From an uncultured Bacteroides sp. (GTDB lineage: Bacteria > Bacteroidota > Bacteroidia > Bacteroidales > Bacteroidaceae), in contig NZ_CAUFUE010000001.1 in assembly GCF_959029255.1 (NCBI RefSeq), positions 186,001 through 250,000 on the forward strand: a stretch of 64,000 bases of DNA. Direction: 5' to 3'. Below the pieces are notes generated by a model, which was not told the DNA's origin, made no database searches, and saw only the letters and a program-made list of their open reading frames with translations. Made by a program: the position numbers and the translations under genes. Positions 44,294-53,892 of this stretch are shown here, piece after piece (positions within the stretch are counted from its first letter, which is position 1; each line of letters opens with the position of its first letter).

Positions 44294-44980
44294 ATGAAAC
44301 TAAAAACAATTATAGGAACAGCGCTATTACTGGTTACGCTCGCCTTGCCTGCAAGTGCGCAGATAGGTGAACAGCGCCACAATTTCTCTGTGGGTGTCAA
44401 TGGAGGCATCAACCTGAATAGTGTAAGCTTCTCACCTAAAGTACGCCAGAAGAACCTGATGGGCATTAATGGCGGCATTACGGCACGTTATATTTCCGAG
44501 AAATATTTCAGCATGATTTGTGGCGCACAAGTGGAATTAAACTTTTCCCAACATGGTTGGGACGAATTTTACGAAGATTATCCCAATTTGCAGTATACCC
44601 GTAAGATGAATTATCTGGAAATACCATTTTTGGCTCATCTGGCGTTCGGAAAAGACCGGGGATTACAGTTCTTCATTCATGCCGGTCCGCAAATTGGCTT
44701 CTTCTTGAGTGACAGCCGAACGATAAGCGGTAACTGGAAAGATTATTCAGGTATCACCGTGGAACAGCATGATAAAGCCGTAGATAACAGATTTGACTAT
44801 GGTATCACCGGTGGGGCCGGTGTGGAGCTTCGCACTAAAGCCGGTAATTTCCTCGTAGAAGGAAGATATTACTACGCTCTCTCCGACTTCTACAACAGCA
44901 CCAAGAAAGATTATTTCTCCCGTTCCGCACACGGGGTGATTACGGCAAAGATTACTTATCTGTTCGACCTCAAGAAATAA
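44294..44980 (+). CDS. Small outer-membrane beta-barrel protein (porin family)
   Basis: A 228-residue protein with signal peptide ending LPASAQ, then an eight-strand-like barrel pattern: FSVGVNGGINLNSVSFSP, FSMICGAQVELNFSQHGW, YLEIPFLAHLAFGKDRGLQFFIHAGPQIGFF, and a C-terminal ITYLFDLKK. It matches the OMP_b-brl_2 (PF13568) type. No specific function can be given. It is 66 bp after the LysM gene, across a TTTGTAATT-type spacer, probably in one operon. Confidence 0.85.
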   Translation: MKLKTIIGTALLLVTLALPASAQIGEQRHNFSVGVNGGINLNSVSFSPKVRQKNLMGINGGITARYISEKYFSMICGAQVELNFSQHGWDEFYEDYPNLQYTRKMNYLEIPFLAHLAFGKDRGLQFFIHAGPQIGFFLSDSRTISGNWKDYSGITVEQHDKAVDNRFDYGITGGAGVELRTKAGNFLVEGRYYYALSDFYNSTKKDYFSRSAHGVITAKITYLFDLKK

Positions 44981-45003
44981 AATATATACCTATAAAAACA
45001 GTA

Positions 45004-45049
45004 AAGCCTGAAAGTCTTTTTGTCCGACTTTCAGGCTTCATTTTATTTC
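45004..45049 (+). terminator. Terminator after the beta-barrel gene
   Basis: AAGCCTGAAAGTC (45004-45016) pairs perfectly with 45026-45038, followed by CATTTTATTT. Possibly shared with the convergent AAA gene. Confidence 0.8.
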
Positions 45050-45070
45050 CAAAGGTCACTCTAATTCTAA

Positions 45071-46630
45071 CTAACAATTTTTCTCTGCTATCCACCGTTC
45101 AATATTACGCGTTTTGGAACTGAAGTTCACACCGATTTTGAAGAGTTGGCGTCCATCAGCTTCAAAAGGCTGTGCATAGTGTTTGTCATTAATCTGTTGC
45201 AAGGCTTCCTCCGCCGTTCCATTCAGTTTGAACTCCATCACATAGATGTATTTGTCAGTCTGCAAAACAAGGTCGACACGGCCTTCACTCGTATGATACT
45301 CCACTTTTGTATAAAAGCCCATCAACTTGAAGACGATGAACAGGACATTCTGATAATGTAGTTCCAGGTCACGAACCAGTTCGTAGGGGGTATCGGCAAA
45401 GAAGCTTTGAAGGCGGCGGAAGAAAGAACCGTAATCACCGGATTCAACTTCCCGAACAAATCTCTGTATTTCAAAAGGAGCTTCCACCTTATTGGTATTG
45501 GCATAGAAAGGTAACAGGAAACGGACAAAGCCTTCTTCCACCTCACGGTTAGGAAAACCTAACGTGTAAATGCCGAAGCGCTCATCATACCCCTTAATAG
45601 TGAGATATCCGCTTTGATAAATCACCGGAATGGGATTGGTTGATTCGGAGTCAATACTATTCAGTACCTGAGCGTCGGTCTCTTCATCAGCCATACGCTC
45701 CAAGTCATAATGGTGCTTCTTCAGCAATTCCACAAGATAAGTAGGTGTCCCGGTTTCAAACCAATAGCTGCCGAACTCCTTACGCTTAAAAGCGTTGAGC
45801 AGGCTGAAAGGATTGTACATGCCGATGGAATTTTGCGTAAAGTGGTAACCGTCGTAATATTCGCGCAGTTTATTGCAGAATTGTTCATACGATAAACCTT
45901 GGGCATCGGCAAACTCATGCATCTCTGCTTCCAGGTTGTCATGCAATTCCTTCTCACTGATACCGCAGATATCAATATATTCATTCCACATCGAGATGTC
46001 ATCCAGATTATTCAAGTCGCTGAACACACTGACCTTTCCAAACTTGGTGACTCCCGTCAGGAAAGCGAACCGGATACAGCCGTCCATGGTCTTCAAAGCA
46101 CCATAGAAAGGTTTCAGGGTATTGCGAAATTCCCTCTGCAACTCCTCGTTACCGATAGCTTGCAGCATGGGCTTGTCATATTCATCTACAAGGATGACGA
46201 CACCTTGCCCCGTCTGCTCGCAGGCACGCTTGATTATTCCCGCAAAGCGCAGAGAAATGGAGGCCTCTGCAGGCTCACTGCCGTAAAGTTTTTCCCATTC
46301 CACAAGATGCTTATTCAGAATCTTATCCAAACTTTCAGCCGTGTCATACTTTTCTATATTCAAGTCCAGATGAAGAATAGGATGTTTTATCCAATCCTTT
46401 TCTAGTTTTTCCATTGCCAATCCCTCAAAAAGCTCTTTCTTTCCCTGAAAATAAGTCTCGAAAGTAGATATCAGCAAACTTTTACCGAAACGACGGGGAC
46501 GGCTCAGGAAATAGTAACTCCCTGTCTTTGCCAATTGATAAACCAGTGCAGTCTTATCAACATAAAAATAGCCGGTTCTACGAATTTTCTCGAAGTTCTG
46601 AATACCGATGGGATAAATTTTGTTACTCAT
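45071..46630 (-). CDS. AAA-ATPase with C-terminal PD-(D/E)XK nuclease domain
   Basis: A 519-residue protein of the AAA_ASSOC/PDDEXK_9 type, often present in many copies in Bacteroidales. N-terminal ATPase: GYFYVDKTALVYQLAKTG, the P-loop variant SRPRRFGKSLL, and Walker B VVILVDEYDKPM. The C-terminus carries a nuclease core, GRVDLVLQTDKYIYVMEFKL (D and E-x-K). The start MSNKIYPIGIQNF at 46630 is chosen over an in-frame ATG 31 codons upstream with no family similarity. Role unknown; defence or mobile-element links have been suggested for the family. Confidence 0.85.
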   Translation of the reverse strand: MSNKIYPIGIQNFEKIRRTGYFYVDKTALVYQLAKTGSYYFLSRPRRFGKSLLISTFETYFQGKKELFEGLAMEKLEKDWIKHPILHLDLNIEKYDTAESLDKILNKHLVEWEKLYGSEPAEASISLRFAGIIKRACEQTGQGVVILVDEYDKPMLQAIGNEELQREFRNTLKPFYGALKTMDGCIRFAFLTGVTKFGKVSVFSDLNNLDDISMWNEYIDICGISEKELHDNLEAEMHEFADAQGLSYEQFCNKLREYYDGYHFTQNSIGMYNPFSLLNAFKRKEFGSYWFETGTPTYLVELLKKHHYDLERMADEETDAQVLNSIDSESTNPIPVIYQSGYLTIKGYDERFGIYTLGFPNREVEEGFVRFLLPFYANTNKVEAPFEIQRFVREVESGDYGSFFRRLQSFFADTPYELVRDLELHYQNVLFIVFKLMGFYTKVEYHTSEGRVDLVLQTDKYIYVMEFKLNGTAEEALQQINDKHYAQPFEADGRQLFKIGVNFSSKTRNIERWIAEKNC

Positions 46631-46794
46631 ATTCTTTCGCTTTTCTAGGATGACAGAACAAAGATACATATTTACTTGTTCCGACGAACGTTTTTCCGAT
46701 GTATATTTTATAGGTTTGAACAAGTAACCATAACTTTACTTTTACAGTCGCCATAATCATATTATTAGTTTATATAAATAACTCACTTATGTAC

Positions 46795-46840
46795 GACAAA
46801 AAAACAGACCGTATGTTCACTCAAAACATACGGTCTGTTT
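46795..46840 (-). terminator. Strong terminator after the DUF4293 gene
   Basis: AAACAGACCGTATGTT (46802-46817) pairs perfectly with 46825-46840. On the minus strand the stem is followed by seven Ts and GTCG. It ends the bamD-rpoZ-DUF4293 operon. Confidence 0.85.
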
Positions 46841-46883
46841 CATATAAAGAGATTATCTGTTAAAGGCTAACAGATATCAGGTT

Positions 46884-47342
46884 TTATCTCAATCTGTCCG
46901 CAGCTTTCACCATCAGTTCATCCCGATAGATAGCCCGGAAGGCCAGATAATTCAAAATGATACATACGACGGGGAGACACAAAGCCCAACCCAACTGGAA
47001 ATTCATTGCATCCAAATCGCTTTTCAACATAAACATGAACACGAAGAAAGCAATGTAGTAACCTATCAGCAAAATACTGCTAAATATAGTCATACGTACC
47101 TGTAACATGCGGTTACGGAACAGGAAAATTGTGCAGAAAGCAATAATCGCGCTCAACAAAAGTATACCGAACAATCCCCATGTAGACTGGAAAGTACCGT
47201 CAGCCAACGTTACGCCCAACGGCTTGAATATATGGGTTGTCACTCCGTCCGTACCGATATATTGTCCTACCGGCAGGCAAATTGCCACTACCAACAGGAT
47301 AGTTACCAATAATAAGTAAACGGATTGAATACGTTGTATCAT
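46884..47342 (-). CDS. DUF4293 membrane protein
   Basis: A 152-residue protein with four membrane helices; N-terminus MIQRIQSVYLLLVTILLVVAICLPVG is the DUF4293 hallmark. Function unknown. Its start overlaps the rpoZ stop by 1 bp, so it is translationally coupled with the RNA polymerase omega subunit. bamD-rpoZ-DUF4293 order is conserved in Bacteroidales. Confidence 0.85.
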   Translation of the reverse strand: MIQRIQSVYLLLVTILLVVAICLPVGQYIGTDGVTTHIFKPLGVTLADGTFQSTWGLFGILLLSAIIAFCTIFLFRNRMLQVRMTIFSSILLIGYYIAFFVFMFMLKSDLDAMNFQLGWALCLPVVCIILNYLAFRAIYRDELMVKAADRLR

Positions 47343-47677
47343 TACTGTAATTTCTCTTTTTCCTTTGCAGGATTACGATAATACACCTTACCTTCAATAT
47401 ATTCTTGCGTAGCAATCAAAGTCGGTTTCGGCAATTTCTCATAATAACGTGAAATTTCAATTTGTTCGCGGTTCTCGAATACCTCCTCCAGATTATCATT
47501 GTAAGAAGCAAACTCAGCCAATTTCTTAGAAAGGTCGTTCTTGATTTCAACACTAATCTGATTGGCACGTTTACCGATAATAGCTACGGTTTCATATACA
47601 TTACCGGTATCCTCACACAACTCCATCATGTCACGGGTAACCGTAGTAGAAGGAGCATTTGTCTTTCTGTAATCCAT
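47342..47677 (-). CDS. rpoZ: RNA polymerase omega subunit
   Basis: A 111-residue omega-like protein. TVTRDMMELCEDTGNVYETVAIIGKRANQIS is the omega core (the A-x-x-R-A-x-Q-I motif of E. coli omega is here IIGKRANQIS). It aids assembly and stability of RNA polymerase. It is 47 bp downstream of bamD. Confidence 0.88.
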   Translation of the reverse strand: MDYRKTNAPSTTVTRDMMELCEDTGNVYETVAIIGKRANQISVEIKNDLSKKLAEFASYNDNLEEVFENREQIEISRYYEKLPKPTLIATQEYIEGKVYYRNPAKEKEKLQ

Positions 47678-47724
47678 AAGTTTCTATCTAATTTAATTTT
47701 CTATCAATTATATTCTTTCTATTC

Positions 47725-48528
47725 TCAGTCTTTCAAAATCTTTTGCGCTTCCTTGAAAATGCGATCGGCATCTTTCATATATTTGCTTTCGGGGAATTCA
47801 TTCTTGAAAGCATAATATTCATCTACCGTTTCACGGTAACGTTCAGCCTTCTTGTCCTCCACGCTATATACAGCCATTTCGTATTTGGCACGCAGGATAA
47901 GGATAGACAGGTCTTCACGCATATTGGTATAAGGATAGTCCTTCAATGCATTCTGTGCAGTGATGACGCAAGATTCGTAGTTATTACCCAAGTAATTCCC
48001 CAAGTTGTAATATAACTTGGCTGAAAGGTATTCTTTCATCACCAACTTGTCTTGAAGGGCAAATACCATAGTTTGAGCTTCTTCTTTTTTGGCGCTCTGC
48101 GGGAAGTATTCAAGGAACATCTGTAACTGCTGGATGGCACTGTAAGTTCCGGATTGGTCAAGACGAGGCTCCGGAGTATCCAAATACAAAGCTTTTCCAG
48201 CGTGGAAACGTGCCAATTCAGTGAACGTACCACGAGGATAAACATTGTAATATTGGATGAAAGTCTGGGCGGCAGTCTGATAGTCTTTCTGATTGTAGTA
48301 ACTCATGCCTAGCATATAGAGTGACTCCTCTGCATTTAGGGTACCTTTAAGAATAGCAATCAATTCATTCAACAAAGTGGCCGCACGGTTATACTGCCCT
48401 TTTGCAAAATAATTCTTTGCCGCTTCGTACTTGTATTCGTAATCAGTGCTTTTCAGCAACTTGTTGTATTCTCCACACGAGGAGAGCAGCAGTGCTGCAA
48501 GCAGAGTTATTAGGATGTTCTTTTTCAT
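47725..48528 (-). CDS. bamD: Outer-membrane assembly lipoprotein BamD
   Basis: A 267-residue lipoprotein (lipobox LLSSC, Cys18) with about five TPR-like repeats: YEAAKNYFAKGQYNRAATLLNEL, LYMLGMSYYNQKDYQTAAQTF, YPRGTFTELARFHAGKALY. It belongs to the BAM complex that folds outer-membrane proteins, so it acts on the SusC, DUF3078 and barrel proteins encoded nearby. First gene of its operon; promoter box at 48550-48557. Confidence 0.93.
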   Translation of the reverse strand: MKKNILITLLAALLLSSCGEYNKLLKSTDYEYKYEAAKNYFAKGQYNRAATLLNELIAILKGTLNAEESLYMLGMSYYNQKDYQTAAQTFIQYYNVYPRGTFTELARFHAGKALYLDTPEPRLDQSGTYSAIQQLQMFLEYFPQSAKKEEAQTMVFALQDKLVMKEYLSAKLYYNLGNYLGNNYESCVITAQNALKDYPYTNMREDLSILILRAKYEMAVYSVEDKKAERYRETVDEYYAFKNEFPESKYMKDADRIFKEAQKILKD

Positions 48529-48549
48529 TACTTTTATTCAAATAATGTG

Positions 48550-48580
48550 CAAAGATAGAGGTTCGCATCGAATAAAGCAA
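48550..48580 (-). promoter_or_regulatory. Bacteroides promoter for bamD
   Basis: Minus strand: TTG (48580-48578), 20-bp spacer, TATCTTTG (48557-48550); a full -7 box and a partial -33 box, 22 bp before the start. Confidence 0.65.
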
Positions 48581-48642
48581 CGATACGAACCTTAATTTTT
48601 CAAAAAGCAGACGAACGGGGCAGGATTGTCGACGAACAGGGA

Positions 48643-49068
48643 TTATAATCTATACAAATCGCTTGCCGCAAGTAAGTCCACTTTCTTTTCCGTCAACACA
48701 CGAATGCAGTTCTCCATGTCGTTAGGACGGATGATAACATTGGCAGTCTGGCCGTTGGCAAAAGAATACATATATTCGATGAATACTCCTTCATCGGACA
48801 GACACCGAAGTACCTTCGCCAATGAACCGGGGATATTGGGGCAACTGATACCTACAACATCGGTAACATTGACTGCGAAATGGTTATCTTTCAAAGCTTT
48901 ATACGCTTTATCAGGTTCAGAAACAATACCACGGAGAATACCGAAATCAGCATTCTCGGCAATGCACAGAGCAGAAAGGTTCACACCTTCTCTAGCCAAA
49001 ACTTCCGTCACTTCCGTAAGGCGACCGGACTTGTTCTCCAGAAAAATAGAAAGTTGTTTTGCTACCAT
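48643..49068 (-). CDS. Tandem ACT-domain protein
   Basis: A 141-residue protein made of two ACT domains: 1-68 (VAKQLSIFLENKSGRLTEVTEVLAREGVNLSAL) and 70-141 (FAVNVTDVVGISCPNIPGSLAKVLRCLSDEGVFIEYMY). ACT domains bind amino acids. It follows paaK by 38 bp on the same strand, a pairing common in anaerobes, suggesting control of aryl-acid activation by an aromatic amino acid (inference). Confidence 0.85.
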   Translation of the reverse strand: MVAKQLSIFLENKSGRLTEVTEVLAREGVNLSALCIAENADFGILRGIVSEPDKAYKALKDNHFAVNVTDVVGISCPNIPGSLAKVLRCLSDEGVFIEYMYSFANGQTANVIIRPNDMENCIRVLTEKKVDLLAASDLYRL

Positions 49069-49106
49069 AAGTTTATTTACAATTTGACGATTTACGATTT
49101 GACGAT

Positions 49107-50405
49107 TTACAATTTACGGTTATCGATTACACGTTTGGCTTTGCCGACGCTACGCTCTATACTGCGGGGTTCAACCAGGCGGACATCTACTCCCAGGCCA
49201 AGCACGCTTTGCAAGCGGGCGGTGAGTTTCTTTTTCAATGCCAGCATCTTATTGATTTCATCGGAATAATATTCGGGACGAACTTCAACTTGCAACTCCA
49301 TGGTATCGGTATTGTTTTTTCGGTCGACCAAAAGGAGGTAGTGCGGCTCAAATTCAGGCATTTCAAGAATAACGGATTCAATCTGTGTGGGGAATACATT
49401 GACACCGCGAATAATCAACATATCGTCGCTACGTCCTAGGATACGATCCATACGAACCAAAGTACGACCACAAGGACATGTATCATAATGGAGGGCGGTT
49501 AAGTCTTTAGTACGATAACGCAATAACGGCATCCCTTCCTTAGTAAGGTGGGTAAATACCAACTCTCCCGTTTCACCGGGAGCCACGGGTTCCAAAGTCT
49601 TCGGGTCAACGATTTCGGGGAAATAATGGTCTTCATTCAAGTGCGTACCATGCTGGCACTCACACTCGTATCCCACACCCGGACCGGCTATTTCACTCAG
49701 TCCGTAAATGTCGTAGGCTTTGATACCCAGTTTGTTTTCAATATCACGACGCATATTTTCCGTCCAGGGTTCGGCACCGAAAGCACCTATCCGCAACTTG
49801 AACTCTTCACGGGGAAAGCCGGAATCTTTTACGGCATCAGCCAAATAAAGGGCGTATGAGGGTGTACAGCATAACACCGTCGAACCGAAATCGTGCATCA
49901 GTGTAATCTGCTTTTCCGTATTGCCACTGGACATCGGGATAACGGAGGCTCCTATATTTTCAGCCCCGGCATGTGCTCCCAGGCCACCGGTAAAAAGTCC
50001 GTATCCGTATGATACCTGAAAGAAGTCGGAACTGTCCGCACCGTAGGCCGTAAAAGCGCGGGAAAGACATTCGGCCCAGGCTGAAAGGTCTTTACGGGTA
50101 TATCCCACCACCGTAGGTTTTCCGGTAGTACCGGAAGAAGCGTGGATACGCACAATCTGGCTCATCGGCACGGCACAAAGTCCGAAAGGATAGTTGTCCC
50201 GGAGATCGTATTTAGTGGTAAAGGGAAGTTTAACGATATCGTCAATACTGTTGATATCATCGGGAGTAATACCCAATTCCTGCATTTTCTTGCGGTAGAA
50301 GGGAGTATCATGATATACACGCTCCACAGTCTTCTTAAGGCGAATACTCTGGATTTTGCGAAGACTCTCGCGATCCATGCATTCGATACTTTCATTCCAA
50401 ATCAT
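49107..50405 (-). CDS. paaK: Phenylacetate-CoA ligase
   Basis: A 432-residue adenylate-forming ligase that activates phenylacetate (or a related aryl acid) with CoA and ATP. Motifs: the P-loop SSGTTGKPTVVGYTRKD near residue 90, YGLSEIAGPGVGYEC, the YRTKDLT hinge and the C-terminal VGKAKRVIDNRK. A Cys-rich segment (CECQHG, CPCGR) is typical of anaerobic homologues. It probably recycles arylacetates from amino-acid fermentation. No paa catabolic cluster is nearby. Confidence 0.92.
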   Translation of the reverse strand: MIWNESIECMDRESLRKIQSIRLKKTVERVYHDTPFYRKKMQELGITPDDINSIDDIVKLPFTTKYDLRDNYPFGLCAVPMSQIVRIHASSGTTGKPTVVGYTRKDLSAWAECLSRAFTAYGADSSDFFQVSYGYGLFTGGLGAHAGAENIGASVIPMSSGNTEKQITLMHDFGSTVLCCTPSYALYLADAVKDSGFPREEFKLRIGAFGAEPWTENMRRDIENKLGIKAYDIYGLSEIAGPGVGYECECQHGTHLNEDHYFPEIVDPKTLEPVAPGETGELVFTHLTKEGMPLLRYRTKDLTALHYDTCPCGRTLVRMDRILGRSDDMLIIRGVNVFPTQIESVILEMPEFEPHYLLLVDRKNNTDTMELQVEVRPEYYSDEINKMLALKKKLTARLQSVLGLGVDVRLVEPRSIERSVGKAKRVIDNRKL

Positions 50406-50530
50406 GTTCTTCGTTGTATTACATTAATGGTTATTATTAACTTAATTGCATTTTCTTTGCCGCAAAGTAAACAAATTATTTTGTTTATCTCAAAGATTTT
50501 ACCGAATATTGCCGCTCCTAAAGAGAGAAA

Positions 50531-52591
50531 ATGAATAAATTTGAATTAACATCCGCTTATAAGCCTACCGGTGACCAGCCGGAAGCTATCGCACAACTGA
50601 CCGAAGGTGTACAGGAAGGAGTTCCTGCACAGACCTTGCTTGGTGTCACAGGTTCGGGAAAAACGTTTACCATTGCCAACGTCATTGCCAATGTCAATAA
50701 ACCGACTTTGATATTGAGCCATAACAAGACTTTGGCTGCACAGCTTTACAGTGAATTCAAGGGATTTTTCCCGAATAACGCCGTAGAGTATTATGTATCT
50801 TATTATGATTATTACCAGCCCGAAGCTTATCTGCCGTCTTCGGACACTTATATAGAAAAAGACCTTGCCATCAATGATGAGATAGACAAGCTCCGTCTTG
50901 CCGCCACCTCCGCCCTACTCTCCGGACGGAAAGATGTGGTAGTGGTTTCTTCGGTATCGTGCATCTACGGTATGGGAAATCCGGCAGATTTCTACAACAA
51001 TGTGATTGAAGTGGAACAGGGCAAAATGTTTAGCCGTAATGTATTTCTGCGTCGTTTGGTAGACAGCCTTTACGTCCGTAACGACATTGACCTGAATCGT
51101 GGTAATTTCCGGGTAAAGGGTGATACGGTGGATATCTATCTGGCATACGCTGACAATTTGCTACGTATTGTTTTCTGGGGGGACGAGATAGACAGTATTG
51201 AAGAAGTAGACCCGATAAGCGGGATTACCCTTGCCAAGTTCGACGCTTACAAAATCTATCCCGCCAACCTCTTTATGACGACCAAGGAGGCCACTCTGCG
51301 AGCCATTCATCAGATAGAAGACGACTTGCACAAACAGGTGCAATGGTTTGAGAATGAAGGACGTCCTTTTGAAGCCAAACGCCTGCAGGAACGTGTGACG
51401 TATGACATGGAAATGATGCGCGAACTGGGTCACTGTTCGGGTATCGAAAACTATTCGCGCTATTTTGACGGCCGTGCAGCAGGTACTCGCCCTTACTGTC
51501 TGCTTGACTTCTTTCCCGATGATTTTCTGATTGTCATTGACGAGAGCCACGTCAGTGTACCACAAATACGTGCCATGTATGGTGGTGACCGTGCCCGCAA
51601 GACCAACCTTGTGGAATATGGCTTCCGCTTGCCTGCCGCTATGGATAACCGTCCGTTGAAATTCGATGAATTCGAGTCGATGGCAAAACAGGTAATCTAT
51701 GTCAGCGCAACTCCTGCCGACTATGAGTTGATACGGTCGGAAGGTATTGTTGTGGAGCAGGTTATCCGCCCCACAGGGTTGCTCGACCCGATTATTGAAG
51801 TTCGTCCCAGCCACAACCAGATAGATGACCTGATGGAAGAAATCCAGCTGCGCATCGAACGGAATGAACGCACGCTTGTCACTACGCTTACTAAACGTAT
51901 GGCAGAAGAATTGACGGAATATCTATTGAATAACAACGTGAAGTGTAACTATATTCATAGTGATGTAGACACGCTGGAACGGGTAAAGATTATGAGCGAC
52001 TTACGTGAGGGTGAATACGATGTGCTGGTCGGCGTGAATCTGCTACGTGAAGGCCTTGATTTACCGGAAGTATCTCTCGTAGCTATTCTGGATGCTGATA
52101 AGGAAGGTTTCTTGCGTTCCCACCGTTCACTGACACAGACTGCCGGACGTGCCGCCCGTAACGTAAACGGTATGGTCATCATGTATGCAGATAAAATAAC
52201 GGAAAGTATGCAACTGACTATTGACGAGACGAACCGCCGCCGTGAAAAACAGTTGAAGTACAACGAGGAACATGGCATCATACCTCAGCAAATCAAAAAA
52301 GCGAAGAATCTTAATGTATTTGCCGGTACGGAAGGATTTGCAGAGACGACTTCAAGCAAAGACAAATCATCAGGAAGTGCTCCTCGCCCCTACATCGAGC
52401 AGGCAGAAACTACTTCTGTTGCCGCTGATCCGATAGTCCAGTACATGAGTCGTGCGCAATTAGAAAAAAGCATTGAACGTACCAAGAAACTTATGCAGGA
52501 GGCCGCCAAAAAACTCGACTTCATTGAAGCTGCGCAATATCGTGACGAAGTACTTAAAATGGAGGAGTTATTGAAAGAAAAGGCAGAGTAA
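50531..52591 (+). CDS. uvrB: Excinuclease ABC subunit UvrB
   Basis: A 686-residue helicase-like repair protein. Walker A TGSGKTFTIANV, the damage-gripping beta-hairpin in VSYYDYYQPEAYLPSSDTYIEKD, motif II DESHVS, helicase motif VI QTAGRAARN, and a C-terminal UVR domain (MQEAAKKLDFIEAAQYRDEVLKM). It acts with UvrA (39205-42030). Divergent from paaK; monocistronic. Confidence 0.97.
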   Translation: MNKFELTSAYKPTGDQPEAIAQLTEGVQEGVPAQTLLGVTGSGKTFTIANVIANVNKPTLILSHNKTLAAQLYSEFKGFFPNNAVEYYVSYYDYYQPEAYLPSSDTYIEKDLAINDEIDKLRLAATSALLSGRKDVVVVSSVSCIYGMGNPADFYNNVIEVEQGKMFSRNVFLRRLVDSLYVRNDIDLNRGNFRVKGDTVDIYLAYADNLLRIVFWGDEIDSIEEVDPISGITLAKFDAYKIYPANLFMTTKEATLRAIHQIEDDLHKQVQWFENEGRPFEAKRLQERVTYDMEMMRELGHCSGIENYSRYFDGRAAGTRPYCLLDFFPDDFLIVIDESHVSVPQIRAMYGGDRARKTNLVEYGFRLPAAMDNRPLKFDEFESMAKQVIYVSATPADYELIRSEGIVVEQVIRPTGLLDPIIEVRPSHNQIDDLMEEIQLRIERNERTLVTTLTKRMAEELTEYLLNNNVKCNYIHSDVDTLERVKIMSDLREGEYDVLVGVNLLREGLDLPEVSLVAILDADKEGFLRSHRSLTQTAGRAARNVNGMVIMYADKITESMQLTIDETNRRREKQLKYNEEHGIIPQQIKKAKNLNVFAGTEGFAETTSSKDKSSGSAPRPYIEQAETTSVAADPIVQYMSRAQLEKSIERTKKLMQEAAKKLDFIEAAQYRDEVLKMEELLKEKAE

Positions 52592-52687
52592 CGACAATAA
52601 CGACATTAACATACCATCGCAAAACAGATTTCGGAGACGTTTGTTATATCTTCATTTAGAATATTAACCCTTTAAATTAATAAGATA

Positions 52688-53746
52688 ATGAAGGTAAAGT
52701 TAGAAATGGTAGCAACAGCCGTATTGGCTACGCTACTTTCAACAAACGTACGGCAGACTGAAGCATGTACCCGTGCTACATACATCGGTCCTGACAACAT
52801 GGTGATTACCGGTCGTACCATGGATTGGAAAGAAGATATTATGAGTAATATCTATGTATTTCCGCGAGGTATACAAAGAGCCGGATACAATAAAGGCGAA
52901 ACGGTGAAATGGACTTCCAAGTATGGCAGTGTCATTGCTACAGGTTACGACATCGGTACTTGCGACGGTATGAATGAAAAAGGTCTGGTCGCCAGTCTAC
53001 TGTTCTTGCCCGAATCTATTTATGACCGCCCCGGAGATACCCGTCCGGTAATGGGCATCAGTATCTGGACTCAATATGTACTCGATAATTTTGCAACTGT
53101 ACGTGAAGCTGTGGATGAACTGAAAAAAGAGACATTCCGCATAGATGCACCGATGATGCCCAATGGCTCGGCATCTACCTTACACATGGCGATTACGGAT
53201 GAAACCGGTAATACGGCTATCCTGGAATATCTGGATGGAAATCTCGATATCCATGAAGGGAAAGAATATCAAGTAATGACAAATTCCCCCAGATACGAGC
53301 TTCAACTGGCAGTTAATGACTATTGGAAAGAAGTAGGCGGACTCCAAATGCTACCGGGTACCAATCGTGCTACAGACCGCTTTGTCCGTGCCTCTTTCTA
53401 TATCCACGCCATCCCTCAAACAGCAGACGCCAAGATTGCCGTACCGAGTGTATTAAGTGTGATGCGTACCGTATCTGTTCCATTCGGTATTACGACCCCG
53501 GATAAACCCTACATCTCCTCTACCCGTTGGCGTTCCGTTTCCGACCAGAAGAATAAAGTCTATTATTTTGAATCGACATTAACGCCCAACCTTTTCTGGC
53601 TCGATTTAAAGAAGATTGATTTCAGCCCGAAAGCCGGTATCAAGAAATTGGCTCTGACCGGTGGAGAAATTTATGCAGGTGACGCGGTGAAGGATTTAAA
53701 GGATAGCAAATCGTTTACGTTCTTGTTTCAGACACCTGTAATATAG
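52688..53746 (+). CDS. Choloylglycine hydrolase-family protein (probable bile salt hydrolase)
   Basis: A 352-residue Ntn-hydrolase. Signal peptide ends ...TEA, and the next residue is Cys27 (ACTRATYIGPD), the N-terminal nucleophile freed by cleavage. Other family residues are visible: GRTMDW (Arg and Asp), CDGMNEKGL, and NSPRYE (Asn), with a C-terminal RWRSVSDQKNK. It looks like the periplasmic bile salt hydrolases of gut Bacteroides, which deconjugate glycine/taurine bile acids; penicillin V acylase activity is the alternative. Monocistronic. Confidence 0.88.
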   Translation: MKVKLEMVATAVLATLLSTNVRQTEACTRATYIGPDNMVITGRTMDWKEDIMSNIYVFPRGIQRAGYNKGETVKWTSKYGSVIATGYDIGTCDGMNEKGLVASLLFLPESIYDRPGDTRPVMGISIWTQYVLDNFATVREAVDELKKETFRIDAPMMPNGSASTLHMAITDETGNTAILEYLDGNLDIHEGKEYQVMTNSPRYELQLAVNDYWKEVGGLQMLPGTNRATDRFVRASFYIHAIPQTADAKIAVPSVLSVMRTVSVPFGITTPDKPYISSTRWRSVSDQKNKVYYFESTLTPNLFWLDLKKIDFSPKAGIKKLALTGGEIYAGDAVKDLKDSKSFTFLFQTPVI

Positions 53747-53763
53747 ACTAACATACATTTTAG

Positions 53764-53892
53764 AATGACACCTTTGTCACCCTCTTTTATAACTTTTTAT
53801 ACACGTACGAAAAAAACAGTATATCATATATTGTTTCATTGAATATATATATAGTATAGAAAGTTAGAAAAATGCGTGCCAAAGGTGTCATT
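53764..53892. repeat. 13-bp perfect inverted repeat after the bile salt hydrolase gene
   Basis: AATGACACCTTTG (53764-53776) and its exact complement (53880-53892) flank 103 bp of AT-rich DNA; the flanks TCAC/GTGC almost extend it. AATGACAC occurs a third time just after the 21-bp array at 53976. Confidence 0.75.

Noticed and set aside
46631..46723. 31-codon N-terminal extension of the AAA/PD-(D/E)XK protein
   Set aside because: The extension has no family similarity; MSNKIYPIGIQNF is the usual start of this family.
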